A stretch of 64,000 nt of DNA from the NCBI RefSeq assembly GCF_905475395.1, contig NC_058342.1:7500001-7564000 (forward strand). The letters are read 5' to 3'. The stretch comes from Chrysoperla carnea. Taxonomy: Eukaryota; Arthropoda; Insecta; Neuroptera; Chrysopidae. Position numbers and translations under genes: made by a program. The first letter of the stretch is position 1; each line of letters opens with the position of its first letter. Positions 46,429 through 56,956 of this stretch are shown here, piece by piece. Below the pieces are notes generated by a model. It did no database searches and was not told the DNA's origin. It saw only the letters and a list, made by a program, of their open reading frames with translations.

Positions 46429-47193
46429 CTAAATAAGAAAAATGAAATTTGATAAATTAGGGATATCTAATTTTTGTAGGGCAACTACAGCGGTATCAAA
46501 TTTTTCGACGAATGAATTGAGCTGGGACTCAGAGTTTAATGATTTAAATTCAAAAATTTGTTTCAGATAAGAGCTAGCTAGTACGCGTTTATCCTGGTAT
46601 TTATCAGTAAGTGATTTCCAAATTATTGGATAATTTTCGGAAATTGGAGGTATTCCAGAACAAATATTTAAGGCGTTTCCTTTTAGCTGTCCAATTAAAT
46701 AATGTATTCTATCCGTGTCATTTAATTCACAATTATCATGAATCATGCTTTTGAAACACTGGTAAAAGATGGGCCACTGAGAAATATCCCCTGAAAATGT
46801 AGGCAATTCTAATTTAGGAAGTCGCGGTAAAGATCTATCGGGTTGTGAATTTTGTATTGTCGATGAGGCTGCCTTTTCTCTATCAGCTACTTGCCTAGCT
46901 ACAAAGCGAATATGATCACGTAGGTCCTCGAAACTGTTTAAAGAATGGTAATCAGGAACAAAAGTTTTGTCTAGTTTTAATTCAAGGAGGTTTATGGAAT
47001 CGATTGTTTCCGTAAATAATAAACTGGTTTGCTCGAACCCCTCGTATTTAATTTTGAAAATACGAAGATTTTCTGAAGTTGCAATATTATTGCTTGCATC
47101 GTAGATACCTTGAATTCGACGAAAAAGATTCTCCTTTTTTGCCGTTAAAACTCTCAACTGTTGTTCAGTTGCCATTATGATAGCCGTTAACAA
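46429..47193 (-). CDS. BEL/Pao Gag N-terminal part
   Basis: About 248 codons from the likely start MATEQQLRVLTAKKENLF at 47175 (six codons inside the open frame). It includes PKLELPTFSGDISQWPIFY, the usual Pao Gag signature, and ends FNFIFLI-type residues then a stop. The sequence resumes in the next frame as YLALSKLDPETSRLFENYK, which leads into the pol frame. One missing base in the run ATTTTTCTTATTTAG (about 46430-46440) would explain the break. A minus-one ribosomal slip would also bring the frames together, but the slippery site is poor. Confidence 0.88.
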   Translation of the reverse strand: MLTAIIMATEQQLRVLTAKKENLFRRIQGIYDASNNIATSENLRIFKIKYEGFEQTSLLFTETIDSINLLELKLDKTFVPDYHSLNSFEDLRDHIRFVARQVADREKAASSTIQNSQPDRSLPRLPKLELPTFSGDISQWPIFYQCFKSMIHDNCELNDTDRIHYLIGQLKGNALNICSGIPPISENYPIIWKSLTDKYQDKRVLASSYLKQIFEFKSLNSESQLNSFVEKFDTAVVALQKLDIPNLSNFIFLI

Positions 47194-47714
47194 TTAATTT
47201 TTAATAACAAACAATGAATAAAGATACAAAAAAAATTTCTAAAATGTTCCAAAAAAAATCCCAACAAATGAATTTAAGTATTGTTTAAACAATTCTTGAA
47301 TGTTCAATAGATGTTTATTGAATGTTCAATAAATGTAGCGAAGCAAATTCAAATGAGTTTAGAAAGCTAAATTAAATTCAAACTATTTCAATAAATGATT
47401 GCTATGGCGGAGCAGCAATTTTGTTTGAGACAAACTATAATAAAGTACGAAATAATTTTTAAATTTTATTTTCTATTTTCGAAATTAATAAGTTAATTAA
47501 ATAATCTTGATTCGCAAAATGGTTTTAATTATTATCTCGAATTTAATTAGAAAAGTAAATAAAACTATTTAAAGCGATTTCAAAACTAAAAAAAAAAAAA
47601 CAAAATATCAATGGCGATTTCAAAACTACAATAACAAAATTTATGGCGGTTACTACTAAACTAACAAAACAAAATTGAAAAGGTTTTCCATCCGGTTCGT
47701 ATGGAACAAATATA
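47194..47714 (-). other. BEL 5' leader
   Basis: About 520 bp between the 5' LTR and gag. AT-rich, with small repeats such as GATTTCAAAACTA (twice near 47580-47630). Just inside the LTR the element strand reads TTTGTTCCATACGAACC, the place for the primer-binding site. I cannot assign the tRNA. Confidence 0.6.
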
Positions 47715-48302
47715 TGTTGGATTTTCCGCCAACTTCTGGAATTGAGTGGACTGAATTATTACTATTATTTTAAATAGATGACGATTGTCCAACATAAATA
47801 AATAGGTTTGGTTGATGTAATTAAATGTTAATACAAATTCATTAAATAAGTTAGTGGAACTTACCCGTTGAAACTGGATCCCATGTGGTACGAGTCCTGG
47901 ATCGGAGGAAAAATTTTGGGATACCAGGATAAGGAATCGCACTTCACAACTTTGCAATAAGGACCCGTTTTAACGAGAGAATTATAAGACAGTTCAATAA
48001 ACACCAACTTTTACAATGATTTTATTATAGATCTAAATAACTTTGCTTTTGCGGTCACGTTACGGAACGATATTAAATATTAGCAAAAAAAAAGGGACTT
48101 GGTCGTCACGCTTTCAAAAAAAACTACTACTGATCACTACCAAAAAAAATATCTTATTATTACATAAATGTTTACGGCTTGTATGTAACATTTATGTACA
48201 AAAAAATAAAATATAGTTTGTCTACACAAAACATGATGCGACGCCATAAAATAAAATAATAAATTTGGAAACTCTATATAACGGCTAACTGCGGCCTCAA
48301 CA
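47715..48302 (-). repeat. BEL 5' LTR
   Basis: 588 bp. The element-strand start is TGTTGAGGCCGCAGTTAGCC. Followed on the + strand by the duplication GTAAC. Confidence 0.95.
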
Positions 48303-48307
48303 GTAAC

Positions 48308-49789
48308 ATAAAATCACAAACGATTATAATAAAACAATGTAAATTATTATTCATTACATGGTAATTGTTTTCTTCAGTTAAACAAAAAAAAGTTTAAATA
48401 GTGAAATACTCCGCGACAAATATGTCGCACTGCCACTTGTTTTTACTCGACTACACCAAAGAAAGTGAGTTGTGTGTTTCGTAGTGTTTCTAGTTTTCCA
48501 AACCGTGAAGTAATAGAAAATCGGTTAAAAATTGACGGAGTTACAACTGTATAAGTGTGCAGAGCACACGGAAAACGATTTTTCCACAATAACTACTAAA
48601 TTTGGGGGTGTTCGACAATTTTGAAAGACATTTTCATGATTACTCATCAAAACCTACAACGTATGCCATGTCGCTCAAAAAGTGCTTTAAATTTTTTTTT
48701 TTGCAGTGTTTTTAATAAAAAATAGTTTATTAACAATTTTAATGTTTTTAAATAACAATATAATCAATTAAATTATAAAAATAATTCGAAATTTATGTAA
48801 AAATGGTGACCACTTTAATTAACTGTCTACGTTTTCATTTTGGATATCATTCATAAATATCAATTGCGGAGTATTTAAACAGCTAACTCATTTAGTATGT
48901 AAACATGCTGCAGAACAATTTACGTTTATTTTTCTACAATCACCAGCAGAGCCACATTCAGTTTTACATGAATAAAAAATCATATTTTAAATTATAATAA
49001 ATTTTTAGAATCTAGTGGTTAGTTCACCATAACTGGCGTTAATGAATTGTGTTTCCATTTTTGGAAACTTTTGATGTCCCACCCACAACTGTTTTTGTAA
49101 AAACACTTTTTTTATATGTTCTAAAGTTATCCCATACAGTAATCAATGAAGCCAAGTTGACAGAGGTATTTTTACTTGTAGCTTTAAGAAACGTTTGGCA
49201 TCGAAATTTAATTATTATTATTTTTTTTTTGGAGAACCATATAATGTTAAATTGCATTAAATGCCCGATTGCAAAACATCAGCGCCGTCAGTATTTTCAT
49301 CAGTTAAGAAAATGGCAGCATTTTACACATTAGTAGTTTGTTCTGGGCTTTCATTAGAATAAAGTTTTGTGGATACCTAACCTTTCCGGGTTTAAAAGAA
49401 AAAATATTTCTCTATGAGCAGGTGTTAAAGCTGTTAGTAAAACTAAAACACAATATCTTCAGCAACAACTACAGCATTTTATGATTTAACATAATATTAA
49501 TTACTGTTTGTATAATTAATGGTATCAGCATCGTTTTCTGCTTGATACGACAAAATATTATTATCTACTAGTTTCTTCTTTTATATTTCGATAAACCTAC
49601 TAAAATTTTAGAGTGTAAACATTACACTCTGTGTCTAGAGTTCGAACCGCCAAATTACCTAAGGACTTTGGCATGAATCCAATAGATCCGGGTTCGGATC
49701 CTGATTTTAATTCTCTTTAATTAAGAAAAAATAAATCATAAAAGAAATGTACTATACTAGAAATAGCATCATTTTCATGCACAGGTCTT
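48308..49789. other. Spacer right of the BEL element
   Basis: Continues the flank of the zinc-finger gene. A weak tRNA-like patch at 49640-49720 has two B-box-like words (GGGTTCGGATCCTG on +, GGTTCGAACTC on -), perhaps a decayed SINE. The 94-codon frame at 49049 is not recognised. Nothing else supportable. Confidence 0.4.
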
Positions 49790-50225
49790 AAAAAAACAAG
49801 TAAAAACAAACAATTGACTGAGTTAATTGTTGAAATACTCTGTATAGAAAGTGTTGAATGTCAGTGCGCCGCCACGGGTAAAAAATGATCTTTACGAAAA
49901 AATGTTTAAAACAAAAAGCTGTTTATTGTAAGGAACATTTTTTACGTTTCAACTTTTCTTTTATCTTGTACGCTTTACAAGATGAATCTACGGGTCCTAT
50001 GTTGCTCATTTCTTTGATTTATAAACTAACTTTTTACGTTCTGAGCACGCTATAAAAATTTCAGCTTGGTATCCCCTTTCGTTTTTGAGTTCTCGTGGCC
50101 ACGGACGGATAAAAGGACGGGCGGAAAACCAGAAATAGACTAATTAGGTGATTTTATGAAGATCTAATCCAAAATTGTACGCTTTACAAACTTGGGCCTA
50201 AAATTAGTATACCTTGATCAATATT
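49790..50225 (-). repeat. R1 dispersed repeat, inverted copy
   Basis: Read on the minus strand it follows R1: TTTAGGCCCAAGTTTGTAAA, TCACCTAATTAGTCTATTTC, GAGAACTCAAAAACGAAAGG, GGATCCATCTTG-type word, AAATCATTTTTTACC and CAATTAACTCAGTCAATTGT. No coding frame. Confidence 0.65.
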
Positions 50226-51039
50226 TCAGCGGAGGGTTTCAATAGGTAAACTTCTTACTTATAGTATAATAAATTCAAAAAATCCAGAAAAATCAAAATC
50301 CATTCATTATAACTGGGTTCCGATCTAAAAACACAATTGCACTGGACTTCGTATTTCAAGAAATTTTAATTTTATTTTTAAATGGAAAACTTCGTATCTT
50401 AATCTAATAATGTGTTCCTTACAACAATTCAAGTAAGCGTAAAACGAAATCTCTACATCTTGAAAATTTTTTTGATGCATTATTGTTTAGAAAACCTTGT
50501 ATTTCTATAAAAAAAAAGTATTACAAAAAAATTTTTTTTGTCTTGTTTTTGAGATACGAGGTTTTTATTATGAGTCGACGATAAGGAAGTTAAACGAAAT
50601 AGTTTTATTCAACACTTTTACGTTTGAAAAAGACACTGCTTTTGAGGGAAAAACATTGAATTCTAGAGTTGTAAAGGAGATATCTAGTGTAAAATTTTCA
50701 ATCGATTTGTATGTATTGTTTATAATTTTTGCCACTAGAGGGTGCAACATAAGTATGTATATCTCGTATAATTACAAACACCAAGTTGTATTGCACACAC
50801 AAAATTATTATTGTTGATAATACTAGAACTTGAACAAATAATATATTTTTCAGTGGATTTTTCTCATAAAAACAGAATAGTGTCGACGAAAAATTCGTTT
50901 ATTCCACTTTATTCATAAAGTACGCATATTGTGCGATAAAAGCATCAAAATAAAATTGGATTAAATTTGTATTTCCTATTTTTGCCTAGTTTTCTTTCTA
51001 GAATGCTCTATAAACAAAAATGAACGCAAGAAAATTAAT
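50226..51039. other. Spacer with an unrecognised open frame
   Basis: The frame 50497-50817 (+, 106 codons; MYFYKKKVLQKNFFCLVFEI start) matches nothing I know. Codons are AT-rich and a nearly as long frame runs opposite, so it is probably chance. No other feature. Confidence 0.35.
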
Positions 51040-51780
51040 CCATTTTTTGTTAATAATATCAAGCTGAAATTTGTATAGCGTGTTCAGGACGTAAAAAGTG
51101 AGGCCGAGTTCGTAAATGAGTAACATAGCCAATCGGGTCTTGTAAACCATTAGAGATATAAAAAAAGTTTAAATGTAAAGAATATTTCTTATAAGAAAAT
51201 AAACAACTTTAGTTTCAAAAATTTATCGTAAACATCACTGTTTATCCGTGTGAGCGCTAATTTAGTTAGAATCATAATATAGTATGTATAAAGGTACTTA
51301 TTGTATATACTCCAAATTTAGTCGTTGCATATATTATATTTGTGTATTATAGCATATATCCACTGAAAAAGTGAGAGGAAAGGTACTCTTATTACTTTGT
51401 GTGTAAGAGTGGCTATTTTTCTTTACTTACATGACGAAAAAAACAAACGATTCCGTAATCAAAACTGTGTATATATGGTATTTCAATAGTTAAATCAGTC
51501 AATTGTTTGTTTCCAATTGTTTAATTTTATTTTGTCATTCAGAGTGTGTCTAAACTCTGCCCAGTTGATAGGATGTTGAACAGCACTTGGTTGTGATCTG
51601 AAGGAAGGTCGGGCGTGGTAACTGGGTCTGTTATGTTTATTGCTAAATCCACTGAGAAAGTGAGAGGAAAGACACTCTTATTACTTTGTATGTAAGAGTA
51701 GTTATCTATCCACATAAAGCTGTCTATACATTTTATTTCAACCATTAACTTAGTTAATTGTTTGGTTTCACTTGTTAGCT
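51040..51780 (+). repeat. R1 dispersed repeat with duplicated tail
   Basis: R1 words from AAGCTGAAATTTGTATAGCG and GGACGTAAAAAGTGAGGCCG through CATCACTGTTTATCCG. The tail segment CACTGAAAAAGTGAGAGGAA, ACTCTTATTACTTTGT, then TTTCAATAGTTAAATCAGTC occurs twice (about 51360-51520 and 51645-51775). The two copies are split by a short non-R1 piece. Confidence 0.6.
51539..51660 (-). pseudogene. Small LINE endonuclease fragment
   Basis: On the minus strand the frame reads INITDPVTTPDLPSDHNQVL then FNIL. The SDH motif after a DL-rich stretch is the C-terminal signature of the apurinic-type endonuclease of jockey-like LINEs. Only about 35 codons remain, sitting between the two R1 tails. Confidence 0.45.
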
Positions 51781-52319
51781 TTAAAACAACTTTATAGGCG
51801 TGTCAGTCAAAATCTACTTATGGACGTATAAGAATGATTTTTTGTTGACTTCAAGTTGAGACATATTTTTTGAAATAAATGCATCGATTCTCGAAATAAA
51901 ATGGTATATTAAGAAATTTAATTTAAAAAATATAATTTAACTTTTGCAACGCAATCATTGTCAGTAGTTTTATTCATATTTTTACGAACATTCTTCAAAA
52001 AATTAGCACCAAATCGAAAAAATTAATTTTTTAAAACCACCAAACTATTTGTAACAGCTTTCAACAAATTTAGTGGATTTGAAAAATTACACAGCTCTGC
52101 GACTAAAAAACTGCATAGGATTTTTTTACATTTTCTTATAGATTTTGACCTCCTAAAAACAGGAACAATATTCAAAACATTCTATCACATAGGTTTTTAT
52201 AGATATTAGTAACAACATAAACTAGTCTTTAAGTAGTATTATATAGTATTTTTAGTAATATTATATTAAACTAGTCTTAAAGTATTATTATTGCACGATG
52301 AAATTAAATTAGCTTCGCT
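51781..52319. other. AT-rich spacer, no gene seen
   Basis: No coding similarity. May include the decayed N-terminal part of the following relic, but I cannot align it. Confidence 0.35.
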
Positions 52320-53060
52320 TCTAATGGGGTATTCTGTGCATATGGAAGAAAACTAACTGTAATAATTTGGCCATTATCCTGGAAAAAATCAAATATTAGG
52401 ACCATTAATGGATGGTTTGTGGGCACTTTTGGGCCAGCAGGCAGCTGACGATGCTTTTGGGTCAGCAGGCAGGCTATACTAAATATCCTTGCTTCTTATG
52501 CTTATGGGATAGTAGAGCCAGATAACAGCATTGGACTAAAAGTGATTGGCCACCCCGAGAAACTTTAAAACCTGGAGAGAAAAATGTTATCAATACCACT
52601 TTGGTGCCACCAGAAAAAGTTTTGTTACCACCTCTCTATATCAATTTGGCGTTGATGAAACAATTTGTAAAACCCCTGCAAGAGGGTGGAGACTGTTTTA
52701 AATATCTATGTACAAAATTCCCGAAGCTGTCAGAAGCAAAGTTGAAAGAGGGAGTTTTCACTGGCACCGACATCAGAAGGCTTTTAACCGACACCCTCTT
52801 TGCGGAAAGTATGAATGAGAAGGAAAAATAAGCTTATGTATCGTCAAGGATGTAGTGTGAAGGTTTTTGGGAAATACTAAGTTTCCTGACTACAAAACCA
52901 TTGCTCAACTAGCAACATTGTTCAACTTGCAGCTCAAGGCTGCAAGATAAGCCTGAAGGTCCATTTTTTGCACTCATACATAGACTTTTTTCCAGAAAAG
53001 CTGGGAGCTGTCAGCGAAAACAGGGGGAGCGGTTTCGGGGAGAAAGATGGGATGTGACTA
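52320..53060 (+). pseudogene. Relic of a multicopy arthropod protein of unknown function
   Basis: Broken frames read GYTKYPCFLCLWDSRA (about 52472-52520), WPPRETLKPGEKNVINTTLV, PEKVLLPPLYINLALMKQFV, KFPKLSEAKLKEGVFTGTDI (the intact piece is 52601-52831), FFALIHRLF and later GERFRGEKDG. I know this motif order from many uncharacterised, often transposon-like insect and tick proteins, which carry a PPLHIKLGLMKNFV-type core. The function is unknown to me. Stops and shifts make it a relic. Confidence 0.6.
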
Positions 53061-53224
53061 TGCTTGCAGGCTACTGTATAATTTTTAATTAACGAGTGCT
53101 TTTATCAATTTTTTGTTTATGAATTTGCAAAGAAAACTTACGTGATAGAAAAAAATGACCATAATTTCTGAAATCAGCGCATTCTAAAACATATAATTTA
53201 GTAAAAATATCTCATGCAGCTGAC

Positions 53225-53275
53225 AAAAAATTTTTTTTTGCAGACCTGTGTTATTTGATGGACCGTAATTTATAT
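53225..53275 (+). repeat. Possible DNA-transposon end
   Basis: The segment CAGCTGACAAAAAATTTTTT, then TTGCAGACCTGTGTTATTTG, looks like a terminal repeat on reading (a CACAGGTCTGCAAA start on the minus strand, close to a hAT-type CAGnG end). It lies between the unknown-protein relic and the hAT relic, and either could own it. No partner end was located. Confidence 0.3.
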
Positions 53276-53279
53276 CTAT

Positions 53280-53612
53280 GAGTTGGATTAAAATTTATAT
53301 GACTTAAGAGAATTGTTTGATGATTTAATTTTTAATAGTTTTATTTTATCAATTTTGAGGTTACACCTGAAGTGAAATGGTAAAAAAGTCTTTTGTGAAT
53401 GGTCGTATACTATGTTTTCTTCTAACAGTAGATCGTCATATTCGTGTTCCTGTCTTGTGTCGAATTCTTCTTCACTCACTTCAAGATCTTTTTCACTCAA
53501 CTCGTTCTCGCTGCTACTTGGACTTGAATGTTCATTATCTTCATCATATTCGATTAAGAATGTTGTATTTACTCCGAATATCTTGAAGGCTTTCTCAAAA
53601 TTTTACCCATTG
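53280..53612 (-). pseudogene. hAT transposase relic, downstream half
   Basis: On the minus strand, directly after the gypsy duplication, the frame reads NFEKAFKIFGVNTTFL, an acidic Glu/Ser-rich stretch and HFRCNLKIDKIKLL. This is the part after the VTDNGSNF-type motif of hAT transposases (a stop replaces one residue). It continues the protein segment at 56957-57400, from which it was separated by the gypsy insertion. Confidence 0.75.
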
Positions 53613-53744
53613 TGTTGTGTTAAGTATTATATAATTATTCTAGAATTATCTATTTGTTATTTACCTAATAAATATTACTTGTTTTTGTAATAATAATCAT
53701 TCAATAAAGAACAGTTGCTCAGACAACAGGTCCCGAACATAACA
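53613..53744 (+). repeat. Gypsy 5' LTR
   Basis: 132 bp, TGTTGTGTTAAG to CGAACATAACA, with AATAAA at the TCAATAAAGAAC word. Directly after it TGGCGCAGACGG is in the place and form (starting TGG) of a tRNA primer-binding site. Confidence 0.92.
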
Positions 53745-53760
53745 TGGCGCAGACGGATTT
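53745..53760 (+). other. Gypsy primer-binding site
   Basis: TGGCGCAGACGGATTT directly abuts the 5' LTR. The TGG start pairs with a tRNA CCA end. I do not name the tRNA with certainty. Confidence 0.6.
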
Positions 53761-53893
53761 TTGAACCACGTGCTCGTTTAATTAAGTAGTAATTACTTAA
53801 AACTTAACAATGTATAACAGTGCTTAATGCAATTTAATAAATTTCTTAAAGACATAATAATTGAAATTAAATTAATAAATAATAAGTGGGAAA

Positions 53894-54832
53894 ATGGAAT
53901 TCTATTCTCGTCCGAGTGAATTAAAAGTTGAAGGCAATTTGGCTGAAAATTGGAAAATATTCAGGAGAGATTTAGAAATTTTCATAAAAGCAGCTGATAT
54001 TTCCGACACCAAAACGTCGAGTGGAAGAAAAACAGCAGTTTTATTAAATTTTACTGGATCTAAGGGTAAACATCTGTATAACACATTCGAGTTGGATGAA
54101 GGTGAAAAAGAAAAATTTGATGTCGTTTTACAAAAGTTTGAAAACTATGTACAACCTCAAAAAAACCTCGTGCTCAGTAGTTTTCTGTTTAACAGTAGAA
54201 ATCAAAAAGATGGGGAAACTTTTGAATCATTCGTCACAGAATTAAAAAATCTTGTTAAGGATTGTGAATATAAAGAAGAAGAAAGAATGGTAATGGATAG
54301 AATCATTCAAGGTGTGCGAGATGTACGTCTTAGAGAATTATTATTACGAAAGAAGAAATTAACTTTGGTTAAAGCTATTGAAATTGGCCGAACATCAGTA
54401 TTGAGCAGAGAACAAGCTAGTGTCATGAATGCTCCAGAAACTGTTGATCGCATAAAAATAACCTCAACTGACGATAAGAAGAAGTATAAAAAGGACATGG
54501 CGGCGATACACAACAAAATGGAGAAAAAAGATGGAAGAAATAATTATGGTGACAAAGCTAAAACCAAAAACACTAGTCGTTCGGGAAATTATTTGTGTAA
54601 AAAATGTGGTAAAATGCATAAAATAGCAAGTTGTCCCGCGTATGGACGAATTTGTGGAAAGTGTGGTGGAAGAAACCATTTTTCAATTAGGTGCAGTAGT
54701 ACTAAACATATTAGAGATTGCACGAGCTCTGATGGTGGATTGATCATTGACGAGATAGGTACAAAAAATTTTTTGGGTGAACGTCAGTGGACACAAAAAT
54801 TAGAATTTAATAATAATAATAATATAATATAA
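53894..54832 (+). CDS. Gypsy Gag
   Basis: 312 codons. Starts MEFYSRPSELKVEGNLAENW, with the capsid-like core KKLTLVKAIEIGRTSVLSRE typical of insect gypsy Gags. There are two CCHC knuckles (C235, C238, H242, C247 and C254, C257, H262, C267). A TAA at 54830 ends it. The same frame carries on after a second stop into the protease site DTGADISIIT (54845-54874), so the gag-pro link was probably a single frame broken by these stops. Confidence 0.85.
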   Translation: MEFYSRPSELKVEGNLAENWKIFRRDLEIFIKAADISDTKTSSGRKTAVLLNFTGSKGKHLYNTFELDEGEKEKFDVVLQKFENYVQPQKNLVLSSFLFNSRNQKDGETFESFVTELKNLVKDCEYKEEERMVMDRIIQGVRDVRLRELLLRKKKLTLVKAIEIGRTSVLSREQASVMNAPETVDRIKITSTDDKKKYKKDMAAIHNKMEKKDGRNNYGDKAKTKNTSRSGNYLCKKCGKMHKIASCPAYGRICGKCGGRNHFSIRCSSTKHIRDCTSSDGGLIIDEIGTKNFLGERQWTQKLEFNNNNNII

Positions 54833-54844
54833 CATGCAAAATAA

Positions 54845-55662
54845 GATACGGGAGCAGATATTTCCATTATTACGCTCGTGACATAGAAATCTTAACAGAT
54901 CATAAGCCCTTGGTGACTTTATTCGAGAAGCCGATAGCGGCAATACCCTCACCCCGTTTACAACGAATGCGTTTAAGGTTACTAAAATATCGAATAAAAC
55001 TAACATATATACCCGGAAAAAAAATGCATGTGGCTGATGTGCTTTCGCGATTCAGTCCAATAAAAGATGATGAAGACGACGATTTTGTAAATAATGAATT
55101 AGTTCATATTGTTGAGATAAACACTGATATTCAATTATCAGATGAAAAAAATAAATTGTTTATAGAAACTACAAAAACAGATGAGGTGTTAAAACAGGTG
55201 TTAGAATACAATGTTAAAGGGTGGCCAAAAAATAAATTGCATGGAGAATTATTAACTTTGTATAAAATTAGAGATGCAATTGTGGTAAAAAGTGGATTAG
55301 CTTATTTCAATTGTAGATTATTGGTTCCTAAAAAACTTAGACCTGACATGTTAAATAAACTTCACGAAGGCCATCTTGGGATAGATAAAACAAAAAGGCT
55401 AACAAGACAACATGTTTATTGGACAGGTATTTCTAGCGATATTGAAAAATTTGTCTCTAAATGTCAATCTTGCGAAAGATTTAAAAATAACAATATTAAA
55501 GAACCATTAATACCACACGAGATTCTCAATATTCCATTCTTTAAAGTGGGTATAGACATATTGGATTTTAAAAACAAGCTGTACTTAGTAGCTTATGATT
55601 ACTTTTCTAAATGGTTAGAGTTAATGCCTTTAAAAGCAGGTACATCCGAAAATATAATTTAA
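54845..55662 (+). pseudogene. Gypsy protease stub fused to RNase H end and integrase
   Basis: DTGADISIIT (protease active site) is followed within a few bases, in another frame, by YARDIEILTDHKPLVTLFEK, the RNase H C-terminal block. RT and most of RNase H were therefore removed, with a join at about 54864-54874. Then come KYRIKLTYIPGKKMHVADVL, the integrase zinc part (HEGHLGIDKTKR to CQSCERF) and the core start VGIDILDFKNKLYLVAYDYF. A TAA at 55660 stops it. Confidence 0.85.
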
Positions 55663-56370
55663 AAACTAAAATCAATATTTTCACATTTTGGCATTCCGAA
55701 AATAGTGGTTGCTGATAATAATCCGTTCTCTTCTGTGGAATGTAAAGAATTTGCTCGAAACTGGAATTTTGATTTCGTGCACTCTAGCCCCAGATATCCG
55801 CAATCAAATGGCATGGCCGAAATGGGCGTTAAAATTGCAAAGAATATCTTAAAAAAATGTAGCATAAACAATGACGACATAAAGTATGCGTTGTTATTAT
55901 ACAGAACTACTCCAGTATTGGGTAGCAACTGGACCCCAGCTCAATTATTGCAAAGCAGACTTATCCGAACTAAACTACCCGTTACACATGAAAAACTAAA
56001 ACCTAAAATTGTAACAGGTTATAAAAAATATTTACTTGATAGAAAATTTAAAACTAAAAAATATTACGATAAGAGAACTAAATGTAGACCCGATTTTAAT
56101 TTAAATGATAATGTGTTGTATAAATATAATAAAGAATGGAAACCTGCTAAAATTGTTAAACAAATAGACAAAAGATCGTATGCAATTTTGAATGAATACA
56201 ATAATATATTACGCCGAAATTCATATCATTTAAGAGCGAGTGGTAATGAGTTTAACTTGCCAAGTGATAATGAGTATCAATTGTCCACTGATGATCACAC
56301 AACAAATAGAGTGCCATATCACACCATGAGAGGCCGTGAAACCTCGAAACCATTAACCTATCGCGAATAA
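55663..56370 (+). pseudogene. Gypsy integrase, C-terminal part after the stop
   Basis: The same integrase continues: HFGIPKIVVADNNPFSS (second Asp), SSPRYPQSNGMAEMGVKIAK (Glu), YKKYLLDRKFKTKKYYDKR, and the GPY/F-like end VLYKYNKEWKPAKIVKQ. The usual SDNGPQF is changed to ADNNPFS. Ends TSKPLTYRE then stop at 56370. Confidence 0.85.
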
Positions 56371-56819
56371 ATTATTTGTTTTGTTATTTATGATTACAAT
56401 TTCTTGTTGTTTGCAAAAAAAAAGAAGGAAAGAAAAGAAAGAATTTATTTTATTTTGTTTTGTAATATTTTGAAAATAATTTTTGTATTAATATTTCGAA
56501 AATAGCTCCATTTATTAATTCAATTGATTATTGAATTGAAATGTTTATTTAAAAAAAAAAAAAGAAAGAAAAAAAAGAAAGAGATATTTTTAATTTTGAA
56601 TTTAACAAGCAAACAAACAAACAAGCAAAAGTTTTGTATAATCTTTTGAAAGTAATTGTTGTGTTAATATTAAAAATAGATTAAGTGAATGAATGAATTA
56701 ATTAATTTGTAAAATAGAATAAGTGAATGAATAAATAAAAAAGAGGAATTTGGAATTTCAATTAGATTTTCAAATTTCATGAAGAGTCAAAAAAAAAAAG
56801 GTTAATTAAAAAAGGAAGA
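56371..56819 (+). other. Gypsy 3' region and polypurine tract
   Basis: Purine-rich non-coding sequence with several A/G runs. AAAAAAGGAAGA at 56808-56819 directly precedes the 3' LTR and is the polypurine tract. Confidence 0.75.
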
Positions 56820-56951
56820 TGTTGTGTTAAGTATTATATAATTATTCTAGAATTATCTATTTGTTATTTACCTAATAAATATTACTTGTTTTTGTAATGA
56901 TAATCATTCAATAAAGAACAGTTGCTCAGACAACACGTCCCGAACATAACA
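56820..56951 (+). repeat. Gypsy 3' LTR
   Basis: 132 bp, two differences from the 5' LTR (TAATAATAAT against TAATGATAAT; ACAACAGG against ACAACACG). Followed by CATTG. Confidence 0.92.
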
Positions 56952-56956
56952 CATTG

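Larger units (their letters stand above)
53613..56951 (+). mobile_element. Gypsy-type LTR retrotransposon, internally deleted
   Basis: 3.3 kb with 132-bp LTRs that differ at two positions. CATTG lies outside both ends (53608-53612 and 56952-56956). Gag and integrase remain. Most of protease, all of RT and most of RNase H are gone. It inserted into a hAT transposase relic. It is non-autonomous, though its ends are intact, so it could once have moved with help. Confidence 0.92.

Noticed and set aside
48420-48600. A further THAP-like finger right of the BEL element
   Set aside because: Broken frames give a Cys near FPNREVIENRLK, but the THAP WPS and CSxHF landmarks are missing.
49640-49720. tRNA gene
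   Set aside because: Two B-box-like words (one per strand), but I could not fold an acceptor stem or find a matching A box at the right distance. At most a decayed SINE.
50497-50817. A 106-codon plus-strand frame as a host gene
   Set aside because: No motif, AT-biased, and a similarly long frame runs on the opposite strand. Not supportable as a gene.
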